NCBI RefSeq assembly: GCF_036347135.1
Contig: NZ_CP108938.1
Location: 4,402,001-4,466,000 of the forward strand
DNA: 64,000 nt
Origin: Streptomyces sp. NBC_00775
GTDB taxonomy: Bacteria > Actinomycetota > Actinomycetes > Streptomycetales > Streptomycetaceae
Direction: 5' to 3'
Below the pieces are notes generated by a model. It worked only from the letters and a program-made list of their open reading frames with translations, did not search any database and had not been told where the DNA came from. Shown piece by piece: positions 52,357-60,942 of this stretch. Position numbers and translations under genes: made by a program. The first letter of the stretch is position 1; every line of letters starts with the position of its first letter.

Positions 52357-53699
52357 GGCGACTCCGGTGCGGCGGGGCGGTCGAGGTTGAGTCGAGCAGT
52401 CAGCTGGTGGGCGACGACCGGCGCGAGTTCGGCGACGACGGTCAGAGCGGCCAGGACACCGGCCACTCGGGAAGGCCAATCGTCCGAGACGAGCTGAGGC
52501 AGCAGGAGCGCGGCAAAGACCGGAACAATGATGGGTTCGCCGCCTCCGATGACCGATGAGTGCCAGCTCGTCTCCGTGCGCGCTTCCTTGGCGTCCATCG
52601 GCGACATCCTCCTGGCATCCGCTGCCAGTTCGTGGTTCTGCCACCAGGTATCCGCCTTCTGGGCGTGCCGTACCTTCTCGTCCGAGACGGGAACCCCGAG
52701 TGCGGTGACAAGCTTGGACCAGGCTTCCTGCCCCTGGGGACCGGCGAACCACCATGCCCAGGGCAGGAGGGCGCGCGACGCGTTCGCGCCGTCCCTGAAC
52801 TCCACGCCGAGAACGGCGCCTGACGTCGGGTGCGTCAGACGCACCAGCTTGCTCACTCCGTACACTCCGCCCCGCGGGATCCAGCGCTCCGCGCCCAGGG
52901 TGTCGGTCAGTACGACGTCCCGCGGGAGAACTCGTACGGCTGCTGTGCCACAGAATCTACGGGTGGCTCCCCCGCCTGCCTCTGGATCGGGCACCACGAT
53001 CTCGGCGCCCGCAAGCGAGGTGTCCTTTCGGCCGCGTGACCTCTGCGCAAGACGCACGACGAGGTCCGCCCCCGGCACGAGTAACAGTGCGGCGGACGCC
53101 ACCAGGGCCGTCCAGGCGCTTCCGTTGCCCGTCATGGGAACGACGAGGAAGGAGACGAACCAGACGAGCATCCCGATTCCCCTCGCCCAGTTGTGCCAGG
53201 CGGGAAGGTCTCGGTGCACCGCGTGGTCGGGCCGCGCCGCGGACGGCTGATCCTCGGATCGCTGCCCGGGCTCCGGGCTCTCCTTCAGGGGAATCCCCAG
53301 GTCGGTCACGAGTCGGCGCAGACCGGTCCGGTCGAGGCACTGCGAGGGGCTGAGGTGCAACAGTCCGACCACGCCCGCCTCAGGAAGCCATTCGGCCAAC
53401 GGAACCTGGAGGATCGTCTTCTCGTCAGCGCCCTCGAAGTCGACCACACCCCACCGATCGGCCGAAGGTCCTTTCACGGCCGTCCCCGAGTCGGCCGGCG
53501 GGACGAAGACCGCGCGGACGATACCGCCCTCTCCGACGGTGTACCGGCGTTCCCGCGACTGCCGGTCCCGGACGATCAGTTCTTTCCCTCGCCCGTAGAA
53601 TCGCGCGTGACGCACCACCTCCACGGCGTGCGAGCTCGCTCTTCTCGGCCGCAGGGCGGGTTCCGGAAGCGCGGTCCCGGAGTCGGGTCGACTAACCAT
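52353..53699 (-). CDS. Module IV membrane protein with PH-like segment
   Basis: 448 residues from the ATG at 53699, which overlaps the end of the substrate gene. Two hydrophobic helices lie near 175-215 (GIGMLVWFVSFLVVPMTG, WTALVASAALLLVPG) and another pair near the C-terminus (GEPIIVPVFAALLLPQLV, VAGVLAALTVVAEL). Between them is a beta-rich part (VRVLPRDVVLTDTLGAERWI) that resembles the PH-like domain of module III paralogues. It takes the position in module IV that the paralogue family takes in module III. Function unknown. Confidence 0.66.
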   Translation of the reverse strand: MVSRPDSGTALPEPALRPRRASSHAVEVVRHARFYGRGKELIVRDRQSRERRYTVGEGGIVRAVFVPPADSGTAVKGPSADRWGVVDFEGADEKTILQVPLAEWLPEAGVVGLLHLSPSQCLDRTGLRRLVTDLGIPLKESPEPGQRSEDQPSAARPDHAVHRDLPAWHNWARGIGMLVWFVSFLVVPMTGNGSAWTALVASAALLLVPGADLVVRLAQRSRGRKDTSLAGAEIVVPDPEAGGGATRRFCGTAAVRVLPRDVVLTDTLGAERWIPRGGVYGVSKLVRLTHPTSGAVLGVEFRDGANASRALLPWAWWFAGPQGQEAWSKLVTALGVPVSDEKVRHAQKADTWWQNHELAADARRMSPMDAKEARTETSWHSSVIGGGEPIIVPVFAALLLPQLVSDDWPSRVAGVLAALTVVAELAPVVAHQLTARLNLDRPAAPESP

Positions 53700-55212
53700 T
53701 ACTCGTTGTCCAAGCGTCCTTGATTCCCGTGGCCGCCCACAGTCCGTCGTCCAGCGCGTCGGTACCGAGGGCATGACCGATCGGGGCGGTCAATTCCTTC
53801 TTGTCCGCGGCATCGATGAACGTTGCCGCTGCAGTCGTACCCTGCCAGATGTGCGTCTGAGTCTTGAAGACGTCCATCGCGCCCTTCACCTCGTCGAGGT
53901 TACGGATTTCCGGGGCGATGTCGTCGATCTGCCGACTGAGATCGTCGAGTCCACTGTCACCGACCTTGAACGCCGCGCTCTGCCAGGTGCTGCCATGGCC
54001 CAGCTGTCTCAGGTTGCTCCACCCGAGGTCCTTGACCCCTTTGAAGCCGTCGACCATTTCCTTACCGATGGCCTTTGGACTGAACGCCTCCGCGACGCGC
54101 CCGGCACCCGGGAACCATCCCTTGGGCGCGGTGGCCAACGCTTCGGCACCGGCCTTGCCCCGCAGGGCTCCGCCACTCATGCGGTTGGCCTGTTTCCAGG
54201 CAGCCTGCTCCGCCTTCTTGAAGGCGGCGCTTCCCCGCTTCGCCACGACGCGTTCCATGGCCTGCCTGAAAGCGGCCGAGCGGGCCATTCCCTTGGCTCC
54301 CTGCATCGCACCCTTCGCTCCCGCCATCGCCCCGCGGCCGATGCCCATCGTGGCGAGGCCCACGACATCCAAGGCGACGTCAAACCAGCTGCCCTCACCC
54401 GCGAGCGCCAACAGGACGTGTCCGACCAGCGAGATGATCGTGGCGGCCATGGCGATGGATCCCAGGATTCCGGCGAGTGCCTGTCCGACGATGGGAATCC
54501 ACCCCACCAGAAGGGACAACGTTCCACAGATGGTGGCAACCCAACCGGCCACATCGAGAACCTTGTTGATCCACCCGGCGTTGTCGTGCACCCAGTCCTT
54601 GAACTTGTCCCAGCGGCTGTCCTTCAAGCCGTCGTGGTCAATGGCGTGCCGAATGGCGTCGCGTGCACTCTTGGCTGCCGCGTCGCGAACATCCTTGGCT
54701 GCTTCGAGGTCCTTCTTCGCCCGCTCCATCGCCGAAGTCGCCGCCTCCTGGCGCTTCTCCAGCTTCTTGCGGTCGGGGTCGTCGTCCGCCGTGTCCTTGG
54801 GGAACTTGTCGATCGCGCCGGCGCTCGTCGCGTGCTCGTCGTGCGCGTCCTTCGCGTCACGAAGTGCCTTGTCAGCCATGGTCTGCGCGCGGTGCAGTTC
54901 CGAGGCGTACTCCGTGGAGCTGCCGCCCTCGACGACTTTCTCACCCAGGGCATCCGCCGCCGCGTCATAGCGTTTGAACGCCTTCCGCAGCTTCCCCTCG
55001 GCTTCTTCGGCCTCTTTGCGGAATTCCTCCGCCGCCTTACTCTTCCACGATTCGACGGACGAGAGTGCCTTGATCTCCTTAGCCTGCTTCTGGATCGCTT
55101 CCGCAGTCTTCCGCAGGTCGCGGCCGAGTTTCGCAACTTCCTCCGGATTGCCGGGGATCGGGTCCGAGGACTCGCCAATCACTGCCCACTCGTCGGCCCG
55201 GGGGCGCGTCAC
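53692..55212 (-). CDS. T7SS substrate-like protein with WXG-type domain
   Basis: 506 residues. SSDPIPGNPEEV gives the DPxPG[DN] signature, and W56-K-S58 sits where W-x-G is in the other substrates. A Lys/Ala coiled coil runs to about residue 200, then membrane-like helices (VAGWVATICGTLSLLVGWI, IPIVGQALAGILGSIAMA, ~220-285). The C-terminal ~200 residues are soluble and show no known toxin motif (FKTQTHIWQGTTAAATFID). The ATG overlaps the small helical protein stop (ATGA), so the partner and substrate are coupled. Confidence 0.76.
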   Translation of the reverse strand: MTRPRADEWAVIGESSDPIPGNPEEVAKLGRDLRKTAEAIQKQAKEIKALSSVESWKSKAAEEFRKEAEEAEGKLRKAFKRYDAAADALGEKVVEGGSSTEYASELHRAQTMADKALRDAKDAHDEHATSAGAIDKFPKDTADDDPDRKKLEKRQEAATSAMERAKKDLEAAKDVRDAAAKSARDAIRHAIDHDGLKDSRWDKFKDWVHDNAGWINKVLDVAGWVATICGTLSLLVGWIPIVGQALAGILGSIAMAATIISLVGHVLLALAGEGSWFDVALDVVGLATMGIGRGAMAGAKGAMQGAKGMARSAAFRQAMERVVAKRGSAAFKKAEQAAWKQANRMSGGALRGKAGAEALATAPKGWFPGAGRVAEAFSPKAIGKEMVDGFKGVKDLGWSNLRQLGHGSTWQSAAFKVGDSGLDDLSRQIDDIAPEIRNLDEVKGAMDVFKTQTHIWQGTTAAATFIDAADKKELTAPIGHALGTDALDDGLWAATGIKDAWTTSNG

Positions 55213-55532
55213 TTCTTGCCTCCCTTGCCACCCGGGTCCTTCTTGTCCGTGCCGCGGAGGGCCTCGGCCAGCTGATGGTCGATGTCCTCATAAGCCTTGG
55301 CCGCCGTGGACAGAATCTTGGAGAGTTTCTCAAGTTCGTCCGTCAGACGCTCACGATGAATCTTCCAGTTGTCCCCGAAGTCGTCGAAGACGTCGACCAG
55401 GCCCCGCTCACCCAGCGTGTCGACGCCAAGTCCGTCGGCCGGGTTCGCGTTACCCTTGAATTCCCGATGGATCTTGGAGAGCGATCTCGCACTTTCTTTG
55501 ATGCGTGAAATATCGGCGGTCTGGTCCGACAT
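55209..55532 (-). CDS. Small WXG100-like helical protein with YxxxD motif
   Basis: 107 residues, two-helix plan. The turn DFGDNW (Trp56) and the C-terminal AYEDIDHQLAEAL (Tyr81 to Asp85) give a YxxxD secretion-like motif. A Gly/Lys-rich tail follows. Directly upstream of and overlapping the module IV substrate gene, 98 bases after the WXG100-like gene. Expected to be a co-secreted partner of that substrate. Confidence 0.74.
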   Translation of the reverse strand: MSDQTADISRIKESARSLSKIHREFKGNANPADGLGVDTLGERGLVDVFDDFGDNWKIHRERLTDELEKLSKILSTAAKAYEDIDHQLAEALRGTDKKDPGGKGGKK

Positions 55533-55630
55533 GGAATCCCCCGTTGATAGACGTCACGGAAAGCAAGAGCGGCGTGGCGGCCACAAGGACCGCCACGCCG
55601 GATGCAACAGCCGCGCGGGGCTGGTGGTTA

Positions 55631-55936
55631 CTAGCCCTTAACGCCCTTGGCCAGCTGGTCATCAAGGTCCTCGTACGCCTTCGCCGCGTCGTCGAGGAAC
55701 TTGGCCATGCCCTTGAGGCCCTCAAGGGTGTCCTTCATGCCCTTGGTGAACTCCTTGAAGGAGTCGTCGAAGGCCTGGGAACCCTTCGAGGTCGTGTAAC
55801 CGTCGGCGACGAGGCCGTCGATGTAGCTGTCGAGCCCGTGGAGCTTGTCCTCCATCTTCTCCTTCTCGTGCCCGAGCTTCTTCGCAGCGTGCCGCATCTT
55901 CTCGTATGTGATATCTGCGTCTTTGCCGCCGGCCAT
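55631..55936 (-). CDS. WXG100-like (Esx) protein
   Basis: 101 residues from the ATG at 55936, chosen because GGAGG lies 7 bases upstream; a start at 55957 is possible. The helix-turn-helix has GYTTSKGSQAF in the place of the WXG turn, so the tryptophan is missing and the Gly kept. The C-terminal AYEDLDDQLAKG (Tyr88 to Asp92) is a YxxxD secretion motif. First gene of module IV and divergent from eccC, the usual arrangement for an Esx substrate. Confidence 0.78.
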   Translation of the reverse strand: MAGGKDADITYEKMRHAAKKLGHEKEKMEDKLHGLDSYIDGLVADGYTTSKGSQAFDDSFKEFTKGMKDTLEGLKGMAKFLDDAAKAYEDLDDQLAKGVKG

Positions 55937-56098
55937 GTGGCGTCCTCCATGCTCCAACTCGCCGCAGGGCCAACCCCCGTGGCTCCTGATGCGGATGATG
56001 CGCTCGTCCGCATTGAGCCAGCAGCTTACTTACGGCGCTTGCAGGAGCACACCCCGGTTCTGTCACCGTCCCGCACCAGAGGCCTGATCCGCCCCGCC

Positions 56099-56182
56099 GG
56101 ATCGGCCGTCGGAACGGCTGCCGGAACGGCCGTCGGAACAGCATCCGGATCGGCCGTCGGGTCGGCCACCGCATCGCCCGCC
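56099..56182. repeat. Seven 12-bp imperfect tandem repeats between esx and eccC
   Basis: Units of the form GGAACGGCCGTC repeat head to tail seven times (56099-56110, then every 12 bases to 56182) with a few substitutions. The array lies in the 374-base divergent region between the WXG100-like gene and eccC and contains no gene. It could bind a regulator or vary in copy number. Confidence 0.65.
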
Positions 56183-56310
56183 GAATCCGCCCGGCGCCTC
56201 CAAGGACCTCTCACACGGGCCGATGCCTGTGGGAAGGGGGGAGCGGCTATCGTCGATGTCACTGTGGCCTGCGTTCCGGAAGCGGCCTCAGGTGCCTGGG
56301 GAGGACGAGC

Positions 56311-59300
56311 GTGCGCCTGACTCTGACCGTCGTCGACCCGCTCGGCGGCGCCACCGCCGACGTGGTTCTTGATGCGGATCCTGAGTCCTCGGTGGGGGAC
56401 ATCGCCAAGGAACTGGCGGGGCACGTCGGGTACAGCGGCGGTGCGCAGATCATTCCGATCGGGCAGCATCAGGCCGCGGCGAGCGGTGCGCCCGTCGCGT
56501 ACGTCGACGGGTATCCCGTCGATCCCACCGCCACCATCGGGACCTCGCCGCTGCGCGAGGGTGCGGTCGTCAGCCTGCATGATCCCGCGGGGTGCCTTCC
56601 CGGTGAGCCGACCGGGCTCGTCGAACTGCGGGTCGCCGGCGGTCCGGCCGCCGGGGCCGTGCACCGGCTGGGGATCGGGCGGTACGACATCGGCGGCGGG
56701 GCTTCGTCGTACATCCGTATCGACGATCCCGAACTTCCGCAAAGAGCGCTGACGTTGTCAGTTGCAACGGACGGGACCTGCCGGGTCGCCGTACACGGGG
56801 ACAAAGAGGGTGTCACGCTCGACGGCGAGGCCATCGACGCGCACGACGGTGACGAGTGGCCCCTCGGGAGTCAGGTCGCCGTCGGCAACACGCTCCTTGA
56901 GCTCGACCGGTACTCGCCGCCCAACGCCGCCCTCAAGTGGTCCGACGACGGCGCCGGGCTCGACTACAACCGGCCGCCGCGGCTGCATCCGCCGGAGCGT
57001 GAGACGAAGTTCCGGCTGCCCAATCCGATCCGTGACTACGAGGCCCGGCCGCTGCCCTGGCTGATGGCCGTGACGCCGCTGGTCGGTGCCGTCGTATCCG
57101 TGATGATCTTCGGGCGCTGGTACTACCTGATCATGGCGCTGCTGAGCCCGCTCATCATGTTCGGCAACTTCTTCATGGACAAGAAGCAGGGGCGCAAGTC
57201 CCACGCGAAGCAGGTCAAGGAGTACAAGGAGCACAAGGAGCGGATCGAGAAGGAGGCCCAGGAGGCCCTGGTCGCCGAGCGGCTCGACCGGCGTCAGGCG
57301 ATACCCGATCCGGCCACCGTTCTGTCGCTGAGCACCGGGCCGCGTACGCGGCTGTGGGAGCGGCGGCGGACCGACGCGGACCATCTGCTGCTGCGGGTCG
57401 GGACCGGGCAGCTGCCCTCCGAGGTCGTGCTCGACGACCCGGAACAGGACGACCACAAGCGCGAGGTCACCTGGACCATCGAGGACGCGCCGGTCGCACT
57501 CCCGCTGTGTGAGCGCGGGGTCATCGGCATCGCGGGGCCCGGCGATTCGGCGCAGGCGCTGGGGCGTTGGATCGTCGCCCAGGCCGCCGTGCTGCACAGC
57601 CCGCTCGACGTCCAGTTCTACGTACTGACCGAGAACAGCGGCCGGGAGAGCTGGGACTGGACGCGGTGGCTGCCGCACAGCCGCCCCGGCGGCGCCCAGG
57701 ACGCCAACGTCCTCATCGGCACGGACGCGGAGACCGTCGGCGCCCGCATCGGTGAGCTGACCCAACTCCTCGACGCCCGCCAGAAGGCCGCCAAGCAGAA
57801 CGGCAACAAGGCCTCCTTCAGCGATCCCGACATCATCGTGGTGTGGGACGGTTCGCGGCGGCTTCGCTCCATGCCCGGTGTGGTGCGGCTGCTGCGCGAG
57901 GGACCGGCCATGTCGATGTACGCGATCTGCCTCGACGCCGAGGAGCGGTTCCTGCCCGGCGAGTGCCAGGCCATCGTCATCGCGGAGCCCAAGCCCGAGG
58001 AGCACGCGACCCCGCAGCAGCGCATCGCGCAGGGTGCCCCCGCGGCTCCCGGCGGCTTCCCCTCCTTCCACGCCTGGCACGCCGCCGAGGCCGACGACTC
58101 CTCCTCCGGCGCACAGAAGCCGCTCGAACTGCGGCTGCGCGTCCAGCAGACGGGCATCGCGCGCGTACGGAACGTACGGCCGGACTTCGTCTCCGCGGCC
58201 TGGTGCGGACGCCTGTCGCGGGCCCTGTCTCCGCTGCGTGACATCAGCGGCGAGACCGAGGACTCGGCCCTGCCCGGGGCCAGCCGGCTGCTCGACGTCC
58301 TGCAGCTGGAGCCGCCGACCCGCGACGCGATCACCGCGCGGTGGCGCATGGGCGGGCAGTCGACGATGGCGGTCATCGGTGAGTCGTACGACGGTCCGTT
58401 CGGCATCGATATGCGGAAGGACGGCCCGCACGGCCTCATCGCCGGTACGACCGGTTCAGGTAAGTCCGAGCTGCTGCAGACGATCGTCGCCTCACTCGCT
58501 GTGGCCAACACGCCCGAGAACATGACCTTCGTCCTCGTCGACTACAAGGGCGGATCCGCCTTCAAGGACTGCGTCAAACTCCCGCACACCGTCGGCATGG
58601 TCACCGACCTCGACGCCCACCTCGTCGAGCGGGCCCTGGAGTCGCTGGGCGCCGAGCTGAAGCGGCGCGAGCACATCCTCGCCGCCGCCGACGCCAAGGA
58701 CATCGAGGACTACCAGGACCTGGTGCGCCGCGACCCCTCGCACGCGCCCGTGCCCCGGCTCCTCATCGTCATCGACGAGTTCGCCTCGATGGTGCGCGAC
58801 CTGCCCGACTTCGTCTCCGGTCTCGTCAACATCGCCCAGCGAGGCCGTTCGCTCGGCATCCATCTGCTGCTCGCCACCCAGCGCCCGAGCGGTGTCGTGT
58901 CCCCCGAGATCCGCGCCAACACCAACCTCCGTATCGCCCTGCGCGTCACCGACGGCGGCGAGTCCAGCGACGTCATCGACTCCCCCGAGGCCGGGCACAT
59001 CTCCAAGAACACACCGGGTCGGGCGTACGTCCGTCTCGGGCACGCCTCGCTCGTGCCGTTCCAGTCCGGCCGGGTCGGTGGACGCCGTCCCGGTGCCGCC
59101 GACCCCACGGCGCTCGCCCCCTGGGCCGGCCCCCTCGGCTGGGAGGACCTGGGACGGGCCACGCTGGTGAAGCCGAAGGCCGAGGCGCGCGAGGAAGAGG
59201 AGATCACCGACCTCAAGGTGCTGGTGGACGCGGTCCGCGAGGCCAACCAGGTACTCGGCATTCCGGCCCAGCACAGTCCCTGGCTGCCCGCGCTCTCCGA

Positions 59301-60876
59301 GACGCTGCTGCTCGACGAGGTCCAGCTGCCCGCCTTCGCGGGCGGACCGGGCAAGCTGCCGCCCGCCCCGTACGGTGTCGAGGACCTGCCCGCCGACCAG
59401 GCCCGCCGCCCGGTCGTCGTGGACTTCGCCTCCTTCGGGCACCTTCTCATCGGCGGTGCGCCGCGCAGTGGCCGTTCGCAGATCCTGCGGACCATCGCGG
59501 CCTCGCTCGCCCGGACGCACTCCGCGGCGGACGTCCACCTCTACGGCATCGACTGCGGCAACGGCGCGCTCAACGCGCTCACGCGGCTGCCGCACTGCGG
59601 TGCCGTGGTCAGCCGCAACCAGACCGAGCGCGTGGTGCGCCTCATGGCCCGCCTGAAGGGCGAACTCACCCGCCGCCAGGACCTGTTGGCCGACAAGGGC
59701 TTCGCCGACATCGGCGAGCAGCGGGCCGCGGCCGCCGAGGAGGAGCGGCTCCCGCACATCGTCGTGCTGCTCGACCGGTGGGAGGGCTGGCTGCCGACGC
59801 TCGGCGAGTACGACCACGGCGATCTGACGGACCAGGTGACCGCGATGATGCGGGAAGGCGCGAGCGTCGGCCTCCACCTGGTGATGACGGGTGACCGCCA
59901 GATCCTCTCGTCCCGGATCGGCTCCCTCACCGAGGACAAGTACGCACTGCGGCTCGCGGACCGCTCCGACTTCTCGCTGATCGGCGTCAACGCCCGCAAG
60001 GTCCCCGAGGAGATCCCGCCGGGCCGCGGCTACCGCAACGAGCACGGCACCGAGACCCAGTTCGCCCTGCTCACCGAGGACGCCACGGGTCAGGGGCAGG
60101 CCGCGGCGATCACGGCGATCGGCGAGGCCGCGGCGGTTCGCGACGCCGAACTGCCGCGCGGCCGACGCCCGTTCCGTGTCGACGTCCTGCCCACCCGGAT
60201 CAACTTCACGGACGCCTGGGAGATGCGCGACCCGGACGCCTCGCGCTCCAAGCTGTGGGGTCTGGCGGGCATCGGCGGCGACGACATCATGGGCTTCGGC
60301 CCCGACCTCGCGCAGGGCGTCCCGACGTTCGTCATCGCGGGACCGGCCAAGTCGGGCCGCAGTACGACGCTGATGAACATGGCGCGTTCGTATCTGACGC
60401 AGGGCGTACGGATCGTCGTCGCCGCACCGCGTCCCTCGCCTCTTCGCGAACTGGACGGCCAGGAAGGCGTGCTGAAGGTCTTCGACGAGGACGACATCGA
60501 GAGCGACGACCTGAGCGAGGCCATCGAGTCGGCCACGCCCGAGGAGCCGATCGTCGTCCTGGTCGACGACGGCGAGGTACTGGAGGACTGTGACGCCGAG
60601 ACCGTCTTCAAGCGGATCGTCCAGCGCGGCGGCGAGCGTGGCCTCGCCCTGGTCATCGCCGGTGACGAGGAAGACGTGTGCAGCGGCTTCTCCGGCTGGC
60701 AGGTCGAGATGAAGAAGGGGCGCCGTGGCATCCTGCTCTCCCCGCAGGACTCCTCCGCGGGCGAGCTGATCGGCATCCGTACCAACCGCAGCATGGTCGG
60801 CGGACCGGTCGCACCGGGCAAGGGCCTGCTGCACCTCGGGGACGGGGAACCGCTCACCGTCACGACGCCGATGTAG
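56311..60876 (+). CDS. eccC: EccC-type T7SS ATPase (FtsK/SpoIIIE family, FHA-containing)
   Basis: 1521 residues. Layout: a ubiquitin-like strand set (LTLTVVDPLGGATADVV), an FHA-like domain (~110-200), two membrane helices (~250-290), then three ATPase domains. The first has canonical Walker A GTTGSGKS at about 712-719 and Walker B LLIVIDEFASMV. The second (GAPRSGRS, ~1048) and third (GPAKSGRS, ~1343) have Arg in place of the Walker Lys, so they are probably substrate-binding rather than hydrolytic. It is a single-chain EssC-like EccC. GTG start. It drives secretion of WXG proteins. Confidence 0.93.
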   Translation: MRLTLTVVDPLGGATADVVLDADPESSVGDIAKELAGHVGYSGGAQIIPIGQHQAAASGAPVAYVDGYPVDPTATIGTSPLREGAVVSLHDPAGCLPGEPTGLVELRVAGGPAAGAVHRLGIGRYDIGGGASSYIRIDDPELPQRALTLSVATDGTCRVAVHGDKEGVTLDGEAIDAHDGDEWPLGSQVAVGNTLLELDRYSPPNAALKWSDDGAGLDYNRPPRLHPPERETKFRLPNPIRDYEARPLPWLMAVTPLVGAVVSVMIFGRWYYLIMALLSPLIMFGNFFMDKKQGRKSHAKQVKEYKEHKERIEKEAQEALVAERLDRRQAIPDPATVLSLSTGPRTRLWERRRTDADHLLLRVGTGQLPSEVVLDDPEQDDHKREVTWTIEDAPVALPLCERGVIGIAGPGDSAQALGRWIVAQAAVLHSPLDVQFYVLTENSGRESWDWTRWLPHSRPGGAQDANVLIGTDAETVGARIGELTQLLDARQKAAKQNGNKASFSDPDIIVVWDGSRRLRSMPGVVRLLREGPAMSMYAICLDAEERFLPGECQAIVIAEPKPEEHATPQQRIAQGAPAAPGGFPSFHAWHAAEADDSSSGAQKPLELRLRVQQTGIARVRNVRPDFVSAAWCGRLSRALSPLRDISGETEDSALPGASRLLDVLQLEPPTRDAITARWRMGGQSTMAVIGESYDGPFGIDMRKDGPHGLIAGTTGSGKSELLQTIVASLAVANTPENMTFVLVDYKGGSAFKDCVKLPHTVGMVTDLDAHLVERALESLGAELKRREHILAAADAKDIEDYQDLVRRDPSHAPVPRLLIVIDEFASMVRDLPDFVSGLVNIAQRGRSLGIHLLLATQRPSGVVSPEIRANTNLRIALRVTDGGESSDVIDSPEAGHISKNTPGRAYVRLGHASLVPFQSGRVGGRRPGAADPTALAPWAGPLGWEDLGRATLVKPKAEAREEEEITDLKVLVDAVREANQVLGIPAQHSPWLPALSETLLLDEVQLPAFAGGPGKLPPAPYGVEDLPADQARRPVVVDFASFGHLLIGGAPRSGRSQILRTIAASLARTHSAADVHLYGIDCGNGALNALTRLPHCGAVVSRNQTERVVRLMARLKGELTRRQDLLADKGFADIGEQRAAAAEEERLPHIVVLLDRWEGWLPTLGEYDHGDLTDQVTAMMREGASVGLHLVMTGDRQILSSRIGSLTEDKYALRLADRSDFSLIGVNARKVPEEIPPGRGYRNEHGTETQFALLTEDATGQGQAAAITAIGEAAAVRDAELPRGRRPFRVDVLPTRINFTDAWEMRDPDASRSKLWGLAGIGGDDIMGFGPDLAQGVPTFVIAGPAKSGRSTTLMNMARSYLTQGVRIVVAAPRPSPLRELDGQEGVLKVFDEDDIESDDLSEAIESATPEEPIVVLVDDGEVLEDCDAETVFKRIVQRGGERGLALVIAGDEEDVCSGFSGWQVEMKKGRRGILLSPQDSSAGELIGIRTNRSMVGGPVAPGKGLLHLGDGEPLTVTTPM

Positions 60877-60899
60877 TACGCGACGCCGACGCGGTAGGC

Positions 60900-60940
60900 G
60901 CGTGGGGCGGGCCCGGGAGTTACCGGGGCCCGCCCCACGC
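60900..60940. terminator. Perfect 15-bp bidirectional terminator
   Basis: GCGTGGGGCGGGCCC at 60900-60914 and its exact complement at 60926-60940 form a very stable stem, located between the convergent eccC and kinase genes. Confidence 0.85.
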
Positions 60941-60942
60941 GT

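Noticed and set aside
58492..60834. A 780-codon minus-strand open frame
   Set aside because: Antisense shadow of eccC; the plus frame has clear Walker motifs.
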